A stretch of 52,076 nucleotides of DNA from Myxococcales bacterium (GTDB lineage Bacteria > Myxococcota_A > Polyangia > Polyangiales > Houyiibacteriaceae): contig JAHBWH010000039.1 in assembly GCA_019637115.1 (NCBI GenBank), forward strand, positions 1 to 52,076. The letters are read 5' to 3'. Under the pieces are notes generated by a model, which saw nothing but the letters and a program-made list of their open reading frames with translations, did not search any database and was not told the origin of the DNA. Positions 7,690-16,124 of this stretch are shown piece after piece; position 1 is the first letter of the stretch, and each line of letters begins with the position of its first letter. Both the position numbers and the translations under genes were made by a program.

Positions 7690-7830
7690 GCTTCGGCGCG
7701 CTGCACGTCCTGGTGAGCTTCGACGCCCGCGGTGGCGCGCGCGTCCACCGCGTCGCGGTCACGCTCGCCGACGCGCCTCCTACCGAGGTGGCCGCTTGAG
7801 CTTCGGCGCGCTGCATATCCTGGTCAGCTA
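7624..7830 (+). repeat. 110-bp tandem duplication across the DUF58/TgpA gene junction
   Basis: Bases 7624-7720 and 7734-7830 are about 90 percent identical at an offset of 110. Each copy contains the last 20 codons of the DUF58 gene, its TGA, the overlapping TTG and the first codons of the transglutaminase gene. Because 110 is not a multiple of three, the first copy is left as a 37-codon chimeric ORF (7686-7799). It starts like the transglutaminase and ends like DUF58. Confidence 0.9.
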
Positions 7831-9979
7831 CCTCCTCGCCAGCGTGGGCTTCGTCGCGCTCTCGCTCGGCGCCGAGCTCGGCCCGCTCAGCCTCGGCTTC
7901 TTCGCGCTGGGGACCCTCGGCAGCCTCGCCGTCCCGCGCGGGCTGCGCGCCAAGCCGGGCTACCAGCAGCTCTTCAGCGCGGTGCTCGTCGGCTACCTCG
8001 CCTTCGGCGGCCTGCGCCTCTTCTTCGGCGAGTCGCTCCTGACGCTCGGCATCGAGCTCGCGGGCACCCTGCAGGTCATCAAGCTCTTCCAGCGCCACCG
8101 CGCCAAGGACTTCCAGCAGATCCAGGTGCTCGCCTTCCTGCACCTCATCGCGGCGACGATCCTCAGCACGGGCCTCGAGTACGCGCTCGTCTTCTTCGCC
8201 TACGTCTTCCTCGTGCCGTGGATGTTCGCGCTCACGCACCTGCGCACGGAGATCGAGCAGCACTACGTCGCCGAGCGAGACGAGGGCGCCCCCGACGAGA
8301 GCGCCGTCGCGCGGGTGCTCGCGTCGCGCCGCATCGCAGGCTGGCGCTTCCTCTTCGCGACCGCCTCGCTCGCGATCCCGCTCTTCCTCGCGACGGCCGC
8401 GTTCTTCCTGCTCTTCCCGCGGGTCGGCATGGGCTTCCTCTCGTTCGGCGAGGGCGTCGGCCGGCAGGTCGCCGGCTTCTCGGGCGAGGTCGAGCTCGGC
8501 GGCTTCGGCGTCATCCGCACCGACCCCACCGTCGTCGTCCGCGTGCTCCCCGACGATCTCCCCGCGGACCCACCGCCGCGTCGCAACTTTCGCCTGCGCG
8601 GCACGAGCTTCGACCACTACGAGGGCGGGCGGTGGACGCGCACGAGCGACCGCGCGCGCCGCGTGCCGAGCGACTTCGGCGTCTTCTCGCTGCGCGGCTC
8701 GCCGCGCGGCCGCGAGCGACGGATCCAGATCGTGCTCGATCCGCTCGAGCCCCCGGTGCTCTTCCTGCCCACGGGCACCGTCGCGCTCGAGCTCTCTCCG
8801 CGCGTCGAGGGCGGCACCGACGTCCAACGCCAGATCACGCTCGGGGAAGGGCTCGACGTGCGCTACGGCGACGGGGACGGATTGCAGCAGCGCTACGTCG
8901 CGATCGTCGACTCGGCCGAGGCGGACGACGCGCCCGCGCGCCCGGCCGGGCCGGAGCCCGAGCGCGAGGAGCCGCTGACGGACGACGCGCGCGCCCGCTA
9001 CCTGCAGCTCGCCGCCGAGGTCTCGCCCCGCCTGCGCGAGCTCGCGGCGCAGATCTCGGGCGAAGGCCCCGACGTCGTGCGCGCGCGCCGCGTCGAGGCG
9101 TGGCTGCGCAGCGACGCCTTCACCTACAGCCTCGCGTTGCCCGACACGCGGGGACGCGATCCGCTCGAGGTCTTCCTCTTCGAGGCGCGCAGCGGCCACT
9201 GCGAGTATTTCTCGACGGCGCTCGCGATCATGCTGCGCAGCGTCGACATCCCGGCCCGCAACGTGACCGGCTTCGTGGGCGGCGCGTTCAACCCCTACGG
9301 CCGCTACTACGCGGTGCAGCAGGGCGACGCGCACAGCTGGGTCGAGGCGCACGTCGGCGGCCGTTGGCAGACCTTCGACCCGACGCCTCCGGCGCGTGGT
9401 CAGATGGCGCCGCCGAACGAGGGCCTCTGGGCGCAGCTGAACGCGGTCCTGGACGCGCTGCGGACCCGTTGGGACGAGGACGTGGTCGGCTACGATCTGC
9501 GCCGACAGGTCGACGCGCTCCGCGGTGTCTTCCGCTGGTTCCGCGGCTTCCGGCGCGATCGCGAGTCTCCGAGCGAGCGCCCGGACGAGCAAGGCGCGCG
9601 CGCCGAGCCGAGCCGCCTGCCGTGGGGGTGGCAGGGGGCGCTGTCGGTGGCGCTCGTGCTCGTGGGGCTCTGGCGGCTGCGGCGACGACCGAAGGGCCCG
9701 CGCCGCGCCGCCCGCGTCCCCGCGACGCGCCTCTACGAGCGCCTCGAGCGCGCGCTCGGGAAGCGCGGGCTCGCCCGTCCGCGTGGCCGCACCCCGGCAG
9801 AGCACGTCGAGGCCCTGCGCGCGATGGGCTACGCGGGCGCGGACGCCGTCGCCGAGATCACGGGCGCCTACCTGCGCGCGCGCTGGGGCGAAGCGACGCT
9901 CGAGCGCGAGGAGGCCAAGCGGCTCGGAGGGTTGATCCGGACGCTGCCGACGCACGAAGCGACCCGCGACGCCGCCTGA
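7796..9979 (+). CDS. TgpA-family membrane transglutaminase-like protein
   Basis: The TTG at 7796 starts MSFGALHILVSYLLASVG, which is the first membrane helix, so it is preferred over internal starts. The 727-residue protein has about five or six N-terminal membrane helices (1-215), then a long extracytoplasmic region. The transglutaminase core carries Cys469 (SGHCEYFS), His513 (GDAHSWVE) and Asp528 (TFDPTPP), the full papain-like triad. One more helix at about 610-630 and a C-terminal DUF4129-like cytoplasmic domain (ERLERALGKRGLARPRGRTP) complete the usual TgpA layout. Related proteins are linked to cell-envelope peptide modification; the substrate is unknown. It is coupled to the DUF58 gene upstream. 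Confidence 0.92.
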   Translation: MSFGALHILVSYLLASVGFVALSLGAELGPLSLGFFALGTLGSLAVPRGLRAKPGYQQLFSAVLVGYLAFGGLRLFFGESLLTLGIELAGTLQVIKLFQRHRAKDFQQIQVLAFLHLIAATILSTGLEYALVFFAYVFLVPWMFALTHLRTEIEQHYVAERDEGAPDESAVARVLASRRIAGWRFLFATASLAIPLFLATAAFFLLFPRVGMGFLSFGEGVGRQVAGFSGEVELGGFGVIRTDPTVVVRVLPDDLPADPPPRRNFRLRGTSFDHYEGGRWTRTSDRARRVPSDFGVFSLRGSPRGRERRIQIVLDPLEPPVLFLPTGTVALELSPRVEGGTDVQRQITLGEGLDVRYGDGDGLQQRYVAIVDSAEADDAPARPAGPEPEREEPLTDDARARYLQLAAEVSPRLRELAAQISGEGPDVVRARRVEAWLRSDAFTYSLALPDTRGRDPLEVFLFEARSGHCEYFSTALAIMLRSVDIPARNVTGFVGGAFNPYGRYYAVQQGDAHSWVEAHVGGRWQTFDPTPPARGQMAPPNEGLWAQLNAVLDALRTRWDEDVVGYDLRRQVDALRGVFRWFRGFRRDRESPSERPDEQGARAEPSRLPWGWQGALSVALVLVGLWRLRRRPKGPRRAARVPATRLYERLERALGKRGLARPRGRTPAEHVEALRAMGYAGADAVAEITGAYLRARWGEATLEREEAKRLGGLIRTLPTHEATRDAA

Positions 9980-10088
9980 GGTGCGGCTCTGCGTGGGGGT
10001 CTGAGCGGTGACCGCGACCCTTCGGTCGACAGCCTCCTCGACGCTGCAAGATCGGCGCGGGCCGCCTCCAACTCCTTGGCAGACAGGG

Positions 10089-10117
10089 CCGGCTCTCGAC
10101 GCCACGTCGAGAGCCGG
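10089..10117 (+). promoter_or_regulatory. Perfect 12-bp hairpin ahead of the crystallin-like gene
   Basis: CCGGCTCTCGAC (10089-10100) and GTCGAGAGCCGG (10106-10117) pair perfectly around a 5-base loop. No T-run follows, so it is not a classical intrinsic terminator. It ends 12 bases before the AGGAG ribosome site of the next gene. It could be an mRNA leader structure, an operator, or a U-less terminator after the transglutaminase gene. Confidence 0.5.
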
Positions 10118-10140
10118 GCTCCCATGACCAGGAGAGCATC

Positions 10141-11331
10141 ATGCGAGAGAGTCCTTGGAGTGAGCAGGGCGCCGCGGCGGCGATGCTCGCGGCGAGCGAT
10201 CGGGCGCGGTCAGGAGTCGCGGCGGCGCGATGGGTGCGAGGATGGGTAGCTTGCGTCGCTGCCTTGGCGCCGCTCGTGATCAGCGGCCAGGCCTCGGCGG
10301 ACCACTGCGCGTTCTTCGCGAACGACAACTTCAGCGGTCCCAACGCGACCTACGACATCCCGAACTCCGGGAGCCACAGTGGGTACAGCTGGGGCCCGAC
10401 CGGAGTTCGCCGCGTCGGAAGTCACCTCAACTCATCGGGGAACCCCATCTACGACAACCTCGAATCGGTCGAGATCAGGGCACAGGATTCGGACGTCTCC
10501 CTGTACGTCTTCGAGGGAGCCCACATGGACGGGGTGTTCCAGGCGGTCCGGTGTCGGCAGGGGAATACGTGCCGATGGCGATTCGGGTCGATGAAAAACA
10601 AGACGAAGTCGTTCATCTGTCAGCGAGACGATTTCGTGGACACGTCGAACGCACTTGGCGCAGTCGCGGCGGTGATGAGTAACTCGTTGATCCCGAGCTA
10701 CCTCCTTGCAGATCCGATGACGGCGGTCATCCATGAGGGCGTTCGCACCCAGAGGACTCGATTCTACGGGAACGAGATCGACCTGCGGCGCGGCCGAATG
10801 AGCTGGAGCACGTCGTATAATCTCTGTCGGATCATCAACTGCGCGAGCCTAGGCGATGACGAGTTCCGACGCCGATACCGTGACTACCTACAGTATTCAT
10901 ACCGTGCCCGGGGTAGGCTGAAGGCTGACGCGAGGAACTATGACATGGACATCGATCTATGGCTGCAGCCTCGCCTCGTTTCTGGGCAGCTCTCTTTCCA
11001 GGAGCGCGGGTGGCGAGTTCGCGTCAGCAGTGGAATTTGGTCGAACTTCATCCGTGATCAGATTGCGGACCAGGTCCGAGAGCAGTACCAGGGGCTCGGC
11101 GCGCGGATCACGAACGATGTCACGTCCATGGTGCGGGGTCTGCTCGGGACGAACGTTGGCAACACGATCCTGCGCAACAACACGCGGCTCGTGTTCAGCC
11201 ACCCGTGCCAATACTTTCTGCAGCGTGTCGGGAACCCAGATCACACGTACACGAGCTTTCAGATCGAGAACATCTGTGGAGGAACGACCCCGTCGGTGGT
11301 CGCTTCCCCGGGCCTTCGACTGCTGAAGTAG
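10141..11331 (+). CDS. Secreted protein with beta/gamma-crystallin-like N-terminal domain
   Basis: The ATG at 10141 follows AGGAGAG at 10130-10136. A long leader ends in a signal sequence (VACVAALAPLVISGQASA) with a likely cut before DHCAFF. Residues 55-160 resemble the Greek-key fold of beta/gamma-crystallins or peptidase-inhibitor family I36, with paired blocks CAFFANDNFSGP...VGSHLN and VSLYVFEGAHMDGVFQ...RWRFGSMKNK, each closed by a Cys. The remaining 230 residues are unrecognised. They contain no further hydrophobic helix and include YGNEIDLRRGRMSWS and a Cys pair (LCRIINC). Base composition is less GC-biased than in the neighbours (codons such as TCA, AAT, TTT), suggesting a recent arrival. 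Confidence 0.75.
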   Translation: MRESPWSEQGAAAAMLAASDRARSGVAAARWVRGWVACVAALAPLVISGQASADHCAFFANDNFSGPNATYDIPNSGSHSGYSWGPTGVRRVGSHLNSSGNPIYDNLESVEIRAQDSDVSLYVFEGAHMDGVFQAVRCRQGNTCRWRFGSMKNKTKSFICQRDDFVDTSNALGAVAAVMSNSLIPSYLLADPMTAVIHEGVRTQRTRFYGNEIDLRRGRMSWSTSYNLCRIINCASLGDDEFRRRYRDYLQYSYRARGRLKADARNYDMDIDLWLQPRLVSGQLSFQERGWRVRVSSGIWSNFIRDQIADQVREQYQGLGARITNDVTSMVRGLLGTNVGNTILRNNTRLVFSHPCQYFLQRVGNPDHTYTSFQIENICGGTTPSVVASPGLRLLK

Positions 11332-11508
11332 GTGCCAGCGACGTTCGACGGCAGCGCTCGGCTCTCAGCGAAGCTGGAGGTCCAGCCCCCACGACGCGCA
11401 CGCGATCGTCGTCGACCCACTCGAGGAAGGTCGTCGCGCGTCGCGGGGGAGGTCGTTCCGGAAGCCGAGCGCCTGGCGGCCAAAAACCAGAATCATGGGA
11501 GCTGAGCG

Positions 11509-12051
11509 ATGCGTACGAAATCGAGATGGACGATGGTGACCGTCGTCGGTGTTGGCGGGGCGATCCTTGCGCTGTCACTGCTCGGGAGCGAGCCACGAGA
11601 GTCGGGCCTCGCCGCGACGGACGAAGCACCGGCGGCACCTTCGGCGCCACGAGGGGTCTTCGCCTACATGGGCTCGACGGCCCTGGGGGTGGCCCCGAGC
11701 GCAACCTCGACCGAGCTGGTCGACCTCGCCGAGCACGGCGCTCTCGACGGCTTGGGATGGGGAGACTCGACACCCATCGTGGAGGAGACGGGCGGCGACA
11801 CCTACGACGACGGCGAGACGCAGGAGCTCGCCGACGAGGAGGTGGCGGCCCTCGAGGGAACGCCCATCCCCGAGGAGCGCCTTCCGTTGGACTACGAGGC
11901 GCTCGGCTATCCGGACGAGGCGGCGATGCACCGCGAGGTCCGCGCGCGGCTCGCCATCCCCGAGGACCAAGCGATCGCGCTCTATGGCGAAGTGGTCGAC
12001 GGCGAAGAAGTCGTCACGCTCGCGGTGGGGATGCTCGCCGAAGGCGAGTGA
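11509..12051 (+). CDS. Exported acidic hypothetical protein
   Basis: The ATG at 11509 follows GGGAG and gives 180 residues. An N-terminal helix (MVTVVGVGGAILALSLLG) acts as signal or anchor. The rest is acidic and rich in Ala, Glu and Gly, with a Pro/Ala stretch just after the helix. No Cys suggests a lipobox. The C-terminal half may form one small domain (LDYEALGYPDEAAMHREVRA...LYGEVVDGEEVVTLAVG). No family recognised. Confidence 0.65.
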   Translation: MRTKSRWTMVTVVGVGGAILALSLLGSEPRESGLAATDEAPAAPSAPRGVFAYMGSTALGVAPSATSTELVDLAEHGALDGLGWGDSTPIVEETGGDTYDDGETQELADEEVAALEGTPIPEERLPLDYEALGYPDEAAMHREVRARLAIPEDQAIALYGEVVDGEEVVTLAVGMLAEGE

Positions 12052-12167
12052 GGAGTCGGAGCTGTCGGCGCCGAGCGACGCGCGTCGGGGACACCGACGT
12101 CGTCGCCCGCGTCGACCGGCCCGTCTGGTCTTCCCCTCGGCCCGAGCCCTGCTACGCTCGGCGGGCC

Positions 12168-12389
12168 ATGGAATCCTCCTCGTTCTTCGATATGGCGCTC
12201 TCCGCCCTCTGTCTCTTCGTTCAGATCGGCGTGACGGGGCTCGGGCTCCTGCTCATGTTGACGTTCTTCGCCGTCGGACGGGGCGTCGAGCCGGCGGCCC
12301 GCAAGCCGTGGACGATCGCGCTCGGCATCACGACCGCGATCGTCGCGCTCGGCTGGCTCGGCGTTGGGCTCGTCTTCCTGTTGGTTTGA
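12168..12389 (+). CDS. Small two-helix membrane protein
   Basis: A 73-residue protein starts MESSSFFDMALSALCLFVQI. Two membrane helices span about 8-37 and 49-72, joined by a short basic loop (GRGVEPAARKPW). Codon use is strongly GC3-biased, like the neighbours. A TACGCT hexamer at 12152-12157 sits about 10 bases before the ATG and could be a -10 element of a nearly leaderless transcript. The function is unknown. Confidence 0.6.
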   Translation: MESSSFFDMALSALCLFVQIGVTGLGLLLMLTFFAVGRGVEPAARKPWTIALGITTAIVALGWLGVGLVFLLV

Positions 12390-12468
12390 CCGACCTGGTG
12401 TGACCGACCTGGTGTGACGCGACCTGGTGTGACGCGACCTGGTGTGACGCGACCTGGTGTGACGCGAC
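12390..12468. repeat. 15-bp tandem array (CGCGACCTGGTGTGA)
   Basis: Five copies, the first two shortened to 14 bases with a CC start, directly follow the stop of the small membrane protein gene. A degenerate copy (GCGACCTGGCATGAG) follows at about 12489. Nothing else is seen in the 12390-12718 spacer. Confidence 0.85.
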
Positions 12469-12718
12469 ACGCAGAGCGTCACGCCTCGGGCGACCTGGCA
12501 TGAGGCGAGCCAATGTGCGTGACGTGGGGGGCGGCGGTGCGCGATCGCCTTCGTGGTCCTTCGACCACCTCGACCTCGACTTCCTCGTCCTTCGACCTCG
12601 TCGACCGGCAGCAGAGCGGCGTACGCGGCTGGTCGTGGCCTGCATGCGTTGAATAGCCGAGCCGGATCCGCGGTCCGAACCTCCGACGCACGCTCGCGTC
12701 GCGAAAGGACCCGAAGCC

Positions 12719-13408
12719 ATGCTCCGAGCCCTCACTCTCTCGCTCCTGCTCTCGATCGGCGTCGGCACGAGCCTCGCCGTGCAGGCGGACGCCCCCGCGG
12801 CCGTCGCCGTCCGACCGGCCGACGCGCGCACCGTCGCCGCGCAGGTGCAGGCCTTCTACGACCAGACGCGCACGATCGAGGCGCGCTTCGTCCAGACCTA
12901 CCACCACGAGGTCTACGCGCGCACGCAGCGCTCGAATGGTCGCCTGGTGATCGACAAGCCCGGCCGCCTGCGCTTCGACTACGACGCCCCGAACGGCAAG
13001 GTCTTCGTCAGCGATGGGCGCTACTTCACCGCCTTCGAGCCGGGCGATCCCGGAGAGCCCGGTCAGTTCGTGAAGACCGAGGTCGGCGCCGACGCCGTGC
13101 CGGGGGCCTTCGCCTTCCTCACCGGCCAGGCGCGCGTCGCCGACTACCGCACGCGCCTCCTCGACGCGAGCCGGCTCGGCTGGAGCGGCGCGGTGCTCGA
13201 GCTCGTCCCGCGCCGCAACGACCCGCAGGTGCGGCGCCTGATCCTCTTCGTCGACCCGCAGGTGCCCGGCGTCGTCCACCGCCTGCGCATCGAGGACCAC
13301 GAGAGCAACACGAACCAGTTCGACCTGCGCGACGTGCGCTACGACCGCGAGGTCGACGCGGGACGCTTCCGCTTCTCGCCACCCGCGGGCGCGCGGCGCG
13401 TGGGCTGA
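12719..13408 (+). CDS. lolA: LolA-family outer-membrane lipoprotein carrier protein
   Basis: LolA ferries lipoproteins across the periplasm from the LolCDE transporter to the outer membrane. The ATG at 12719 gives 229 residues with a signal peptide (ALTLSLLLSIGVGTSLAVQA). The LolA half-barrel pattern follows: an amphipathic helix (VAAQVQAFYDQTRTIEARFVQ), then strands with GRLVIDKPGRLRFDYDAPNG and KVFVSDGRYFTAFEPGD, and a lid-like helix segment. The usual LolA length is about 180-210. It is not in an operon with LolB or FtsK, and may serve a dedicated export route. Some LolA relatives act in polyketide-lipid systems instead. Confidence 0.85.
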   Translation: MLRALTLSLLLSIGVGTSLAVQADAPAAVAVRPADARTVAAQVQAFYDQTRTIEARFVQTYHHEVYARTQRSNGRLVIDKPGRLRFDYDAPNGKVFVSDGRYFTAFEPGDPGEPGQFVKTEVGADAVPGAFAFLTGQARVADYRTRLLDASRLGWSGAVLELVPRRNDPQVRRLILFVDPQVPGVVHRLRIEDHESNTNQFDLRDVRYDREVDAGRFRFSPPAGARRVG

Positions 13409-13477
13409 CACCCGCCCTCGGCTCCGTGTCCGACTCCGCGACTTTGCGGGTACACGTGGACGTGCACGTAGGTGCCC

Positions 13478-13572
13478 GTCCACGTCCGCGTTCCACGCCC
13501 GTCCACGTCCACGTCCCCGTCCACGTCCACGTCCCCGTCCCCGTCCACGTCCACGTGCGCGTGCGCGTGCGA
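13478..13572. repeat. Hexanucleotide tandem array CGTCCA/CGTCCC
   Basis: About 13 six-base units, ending in CGTGCG repeats, lie in the 13409-13832 spacer. The rest of that spacer has no ORF with a start and ribosome site, and no terminator. Confidence 0.8.
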
Positions 13573-13832
13573 GATCAGCGGAGTCCAAGAGGTCCCACCG
13601 GTCTCTTCCCACGAATCGGTTTTGCGGTTCTGCGCCCTACGCTGATGTGACTCCCACGTGGCGCGGACCCTGCGACCTGCGAGGAGGGGGGAAGCCCGAT
13701 GCGCGCCGACGCGAAAGGCGACACACTCCTTCGTCGAGTGCCCCCTCCGACCGCTCTCGACCTTCCGCGGCGTCTCTTACCTCAGCGACGTACGCCGCTC
13801 GCGGGCTCTGCTCAGGAGCGGACGGAGTGACC

Positions 13833-14336
13833 ATGGCGAACGACGACGACCTCGAGCCGCTCGTCGACCGGATCGCGCGCGCGCTGCGCGGGATGTGGCG
13901 CGCCCGCCCCGAAGACGCGACCGGGCTCGTCGTGAACGTCTCGCTCAGCGGCGCGAGTTACGTCTACGCGCGCTACCTGGTCCGCGAGCGCGAGCCGCTT
14001 CCTCCTCACGACGCGAGAGAGGTCGGCCCGCTCGACCTCGAGCGTCGGCGTCGCGGGGAGACGATCGATCCATGGCTCGCCGCGGTCGCGCGCGACTCGA
14101 CGGATGCCTTCGGGGAGGTGGTCGAAGCGCTGAGCGCCTACGCCGCGCGCCACCGCACGTGGTGGCACGCGCGGGCGCCGGTCGAGCTGGCGCTCTTGCG
14201 GCTGCGCGCCGAGGGCGTCTTCGACGCGGCGGGTCCTCCCGCGCTGCTCGCGATCTGGGCCTCACGCGCGGATGAGGCGCTGGCCGCGTGCAACCGAGGC
14301 CTCAACCCGGATTGGACCGACGAGTCGCTCGGCTGA
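13833..14336 (+). CDS. Hypothetical cytoplasmic protein
   Basis: The ATG at 13833 follows GGAG at 13824-13827; frames extending further upstream would be Arg/Ser-rich spacer translation. The 167-residue product starts MANDDDLEPLVDRIARALRG. It is mixed alpha/beta with no signal or membrane helix, and has a central SGASYVYARYLVRERE strand pair and a C-terminal AWWxHxR-type helical part (RTWWHARAPVELALLRLRAE). It is convergent with the next gene. No family recognised. Confidence 0.65.
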   Translation: MANDDDLEPLVDRIARALRGMWRARPEDATGLVVNVSLSGASYVYARYLVREREPLPPHDAREVGPLDLERRRRGETIDPWLAAVARDSTDAFGEVVEALSAYAARHRTWWHARAPVELALLRLRAEGVFDAAGPPALLAIWASRADEALAACNRGLNPDWTDESLG

Positions 14337-14348
14337 GCGAGCACGACC

Positions 14349-15056
14349 TCAGGGCGAGGGCGCAACGGCTTCGTGCTCCTCGTACGAGACGCCGTAGATC
14401 GAGTGCCGCACCAGGTAGCCGTAGATCACCACGATCTCGGGAGCGACCGCGAGGTAACGAGCGATCCAATAGTAGGGCGCGCGGTCGACGTGTTGGACGA
14501 ACGCCACCTCGGCCGCGACGCCGGGCGCCGCGATCAGCATGAAGAGCACCGTGGTGAGGGCGAGGCTTCCGAGCGCGCCTCCGATCGATCCCCCGAAGGG
14601 GAGCGCTTTCCCGACGGCGCGCCACGACCGTCGCTCGACGGTGCGGAAGCGGAGCTCCTCCATCTCGACGTACACGAAGGGCCCGAGGAGGAGCACCACG
14701 CCAAAGGCGCAGCTCACCGCGAGCGTGTGGTAGGTCGCGATGTCGTAGATCGTCACGGCGAGTCCGTCGCCGAAGATCAAGGCGCCCGCGATCGGGGCCA
14801 CGAACGCGCTCGCGAGGAAGCCCGCTTGTCGAAGCTTGGGGGGCCGCTCGGAGCGGACGTCGACGAACATCGACCATAGGGCGAGCGAGAAGGCCCAAGT
14901 GAAGACGATCCCTCGCCCCCACACCGGAAACTCCCGGATGGAGACCGGGCCCGAGGAGAAGAGGAGGATCAGGACGATGAGCGGCTGGAAGGCCATCACG
15001 ACGAGGTTCAGCAACATCAGTCGCTGCATCCCGTAGCTCGTCTCCGGCCGCGTCAC
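14349..15056 (-). CDS. Multi-pass membrane protein of unknown function
   Basis: There are 235 residues and about six hydrophobic helices (about 13-34, 48-66, 80-100, 110-132, 158-180, 198-215). The second and third helices are separated by a basic loop (RSERPPKLRQAG). No transporter or enzyme motif is visible. The promoter region upstream is occupied by a 15-bp tandem array. Confidence 0.7.
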   Translation of the reverse strand: MTRPETSYGMQRLMLLNLVVMAFQPLIVLILLFSSGPVSIREFPVWGRGIVFTWAFSLALWSMFVDVRSERPPKLRQAGFLASAFVAPIAGALIFGDGLAVTIYDIATYHTLAVSCAFGVVLLLGPFVYVEMEELRFRTVERRSWRAVGKALPFGGSIGGALGSLALTTVLFMLIAAPGVAAEVAFVQHVDRAPYYWIARYLAVAPEIVVIYGYLVRHSIYGVSYEEHEAVAPSP

Positions 15057-15063
15057 GCGGCGA

Positions 15064-15245
15064 GCATACCTCGGTCGGGCCTACCTCGGTCAGATCTACC
15101 TCGGTCGGGCCTACCTCCGTCGGGCCTACCTCCGTCGGGCCTACCTCGGTCGAGTCCACCTCGGTCGAGTCCACCTCGGTCGAGTCCACCTCGGTCGAGT
15201 CCACCTCGGTCGAGTCCACCTCGGTCGAGTCCACCTCGGTCGAGC
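15064..15245. repeat. 15-bp tandem array (GTCGAGTCCACCTCG)
   Basis: About twelve 15-bp units in two subtypes: GTCGGGCCTACCTCC near the membrane-protein gene and GTCGAGTCCACCTCG further out. The array fills the spacer between two minus-strand genes, starting eight bases from the membrane protein's ATG. That gene's promoter must lie within it, beyond it, or in the upstream gene. Confidence 0.92.
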
Positions 15246-15266
15246 CTGCGCGCTCTGCGCATCACG

Positions 15267-16124
15267 TCACGAGAGCGCGTTGCGTCGTCGCTGCCACGCC
15301 CTCTCGGCCGCCAAGCCCACCGCCTCGAGTCCGGGCACGATCACCTCGCGGACGGTCTCGTAGAAGAGCGCGCGGGTCTGCTGGTTGTCGCAGACGCCGA
15401 CCGAGAGCGCCTCGCGCCGCAGACCCTCCGAGGGAGGGGTCACGTCGGGGACCTCGAGCATCTCCTCTCGCTCCAGGTAAGCGAAAGCCAACCTCAGCCA
15501 GCGCGAGGTCCGGTCGCGCGCCTCGGTCGAGAGCTCGGGGGCGACCTCCTTGACGAAGGCCCAGCCGAAGCGCGCATGGAGCACCTCGTCGGCGCTGATC
15601 TGACCGATCACCGCGCGCACCCACGGGTGCTCCGTCTGCTCGCGCTCCTCGGTCGTGAACGCCACCGCGATCGTCTCGGCCAGGCAGCTCACGAAGAGCA
15701 CGTTGCGGAACGTGCCCTCGAGCGGGTCGGCGTCCTCGTGCTCCGGCAGCGGGCGGGTCGCCACGGTGGGCGGCGTGGGCGCGTCGCCGCCGAACGCCTC
15801 CACCACGCTCTTGCAGAGCGCGCCGTGATGGAGCTCGTCGGCCGCCATCCGCATCGCCGTGGTCTGGAAGTCGAGCGGCGCGCCGCACGCCATCAGCTGT
15901 GGCAAGAGGCGCGCGAAGACCGCCGCCGACTGGTGCTCGTGGATCATTCGCGTGCCCCAGATCCGGCGCGCGGCTCGCGATACGCGCGGATCGACGTCCT
16001 CGAGGTCCACCGGGATGGGCCCCGCAGCGAGGAGCTCGCGCGCGTCACCCCGTCGCAGGAAGGACAGGACGTGGTCGTGCTCGGCCCGCATCGGCCCCCC
16101 GCTGAGGTGGAAGGGGCTCCTCAT
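15267..16124 (-). CDS. Ferritin-like diiron-type protein
   Basis: A 285-residue, mostly helical protein. The spaced acidic/His set expected of a ferritin-like four-helix bundle is present: RMIHEHQSAA, ADELHH (ExxH), CLAETIAVAF, and ADEVLHARFGW (ExxH). This supports a carboxylate-bridged diiron site and an oxidase, oxygenase or iron-storage role; the substrate is unknown. An ATG further in (MRAEHDHV, codon 12) is an alternative start. Its ATG overlaps the stop of the upstream lipoprotein gene by 4 bp (ATGA), so the two are translated together. Confidence 0.8.
   Translation of the reverse strand: MRSPFHLSGGPMRAEHDHVLSFLRRGDARELLAAGPIPVDLEDVDPRVSRAARRIWGTRMIHEHQSAAVFARLLPQLMACGAPLDFQTTAMRMAADELHHGALCKSVVEAFGGDAPTPPTVATRPLPEHEDADPLEGTFRNVLFVSCLAETIAVAFTTEEREQTEHPWVRAVIGQISADEVLHARFGWAFVKEVAPELSTEARDRTSRWLRLAFAYLEREEMLEVPDVTPPSEGLRREALSVGVCDNQQTRALFYETVREVIVPGLEAVGLAAERAWQRRRNALS

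Noticed and set aside
12390-12468. CRISPR-like array
   Set aside because: The units are contiguous 15-bp repeats with no spacers. The same holds for 15064-15245 and 39541-39720.
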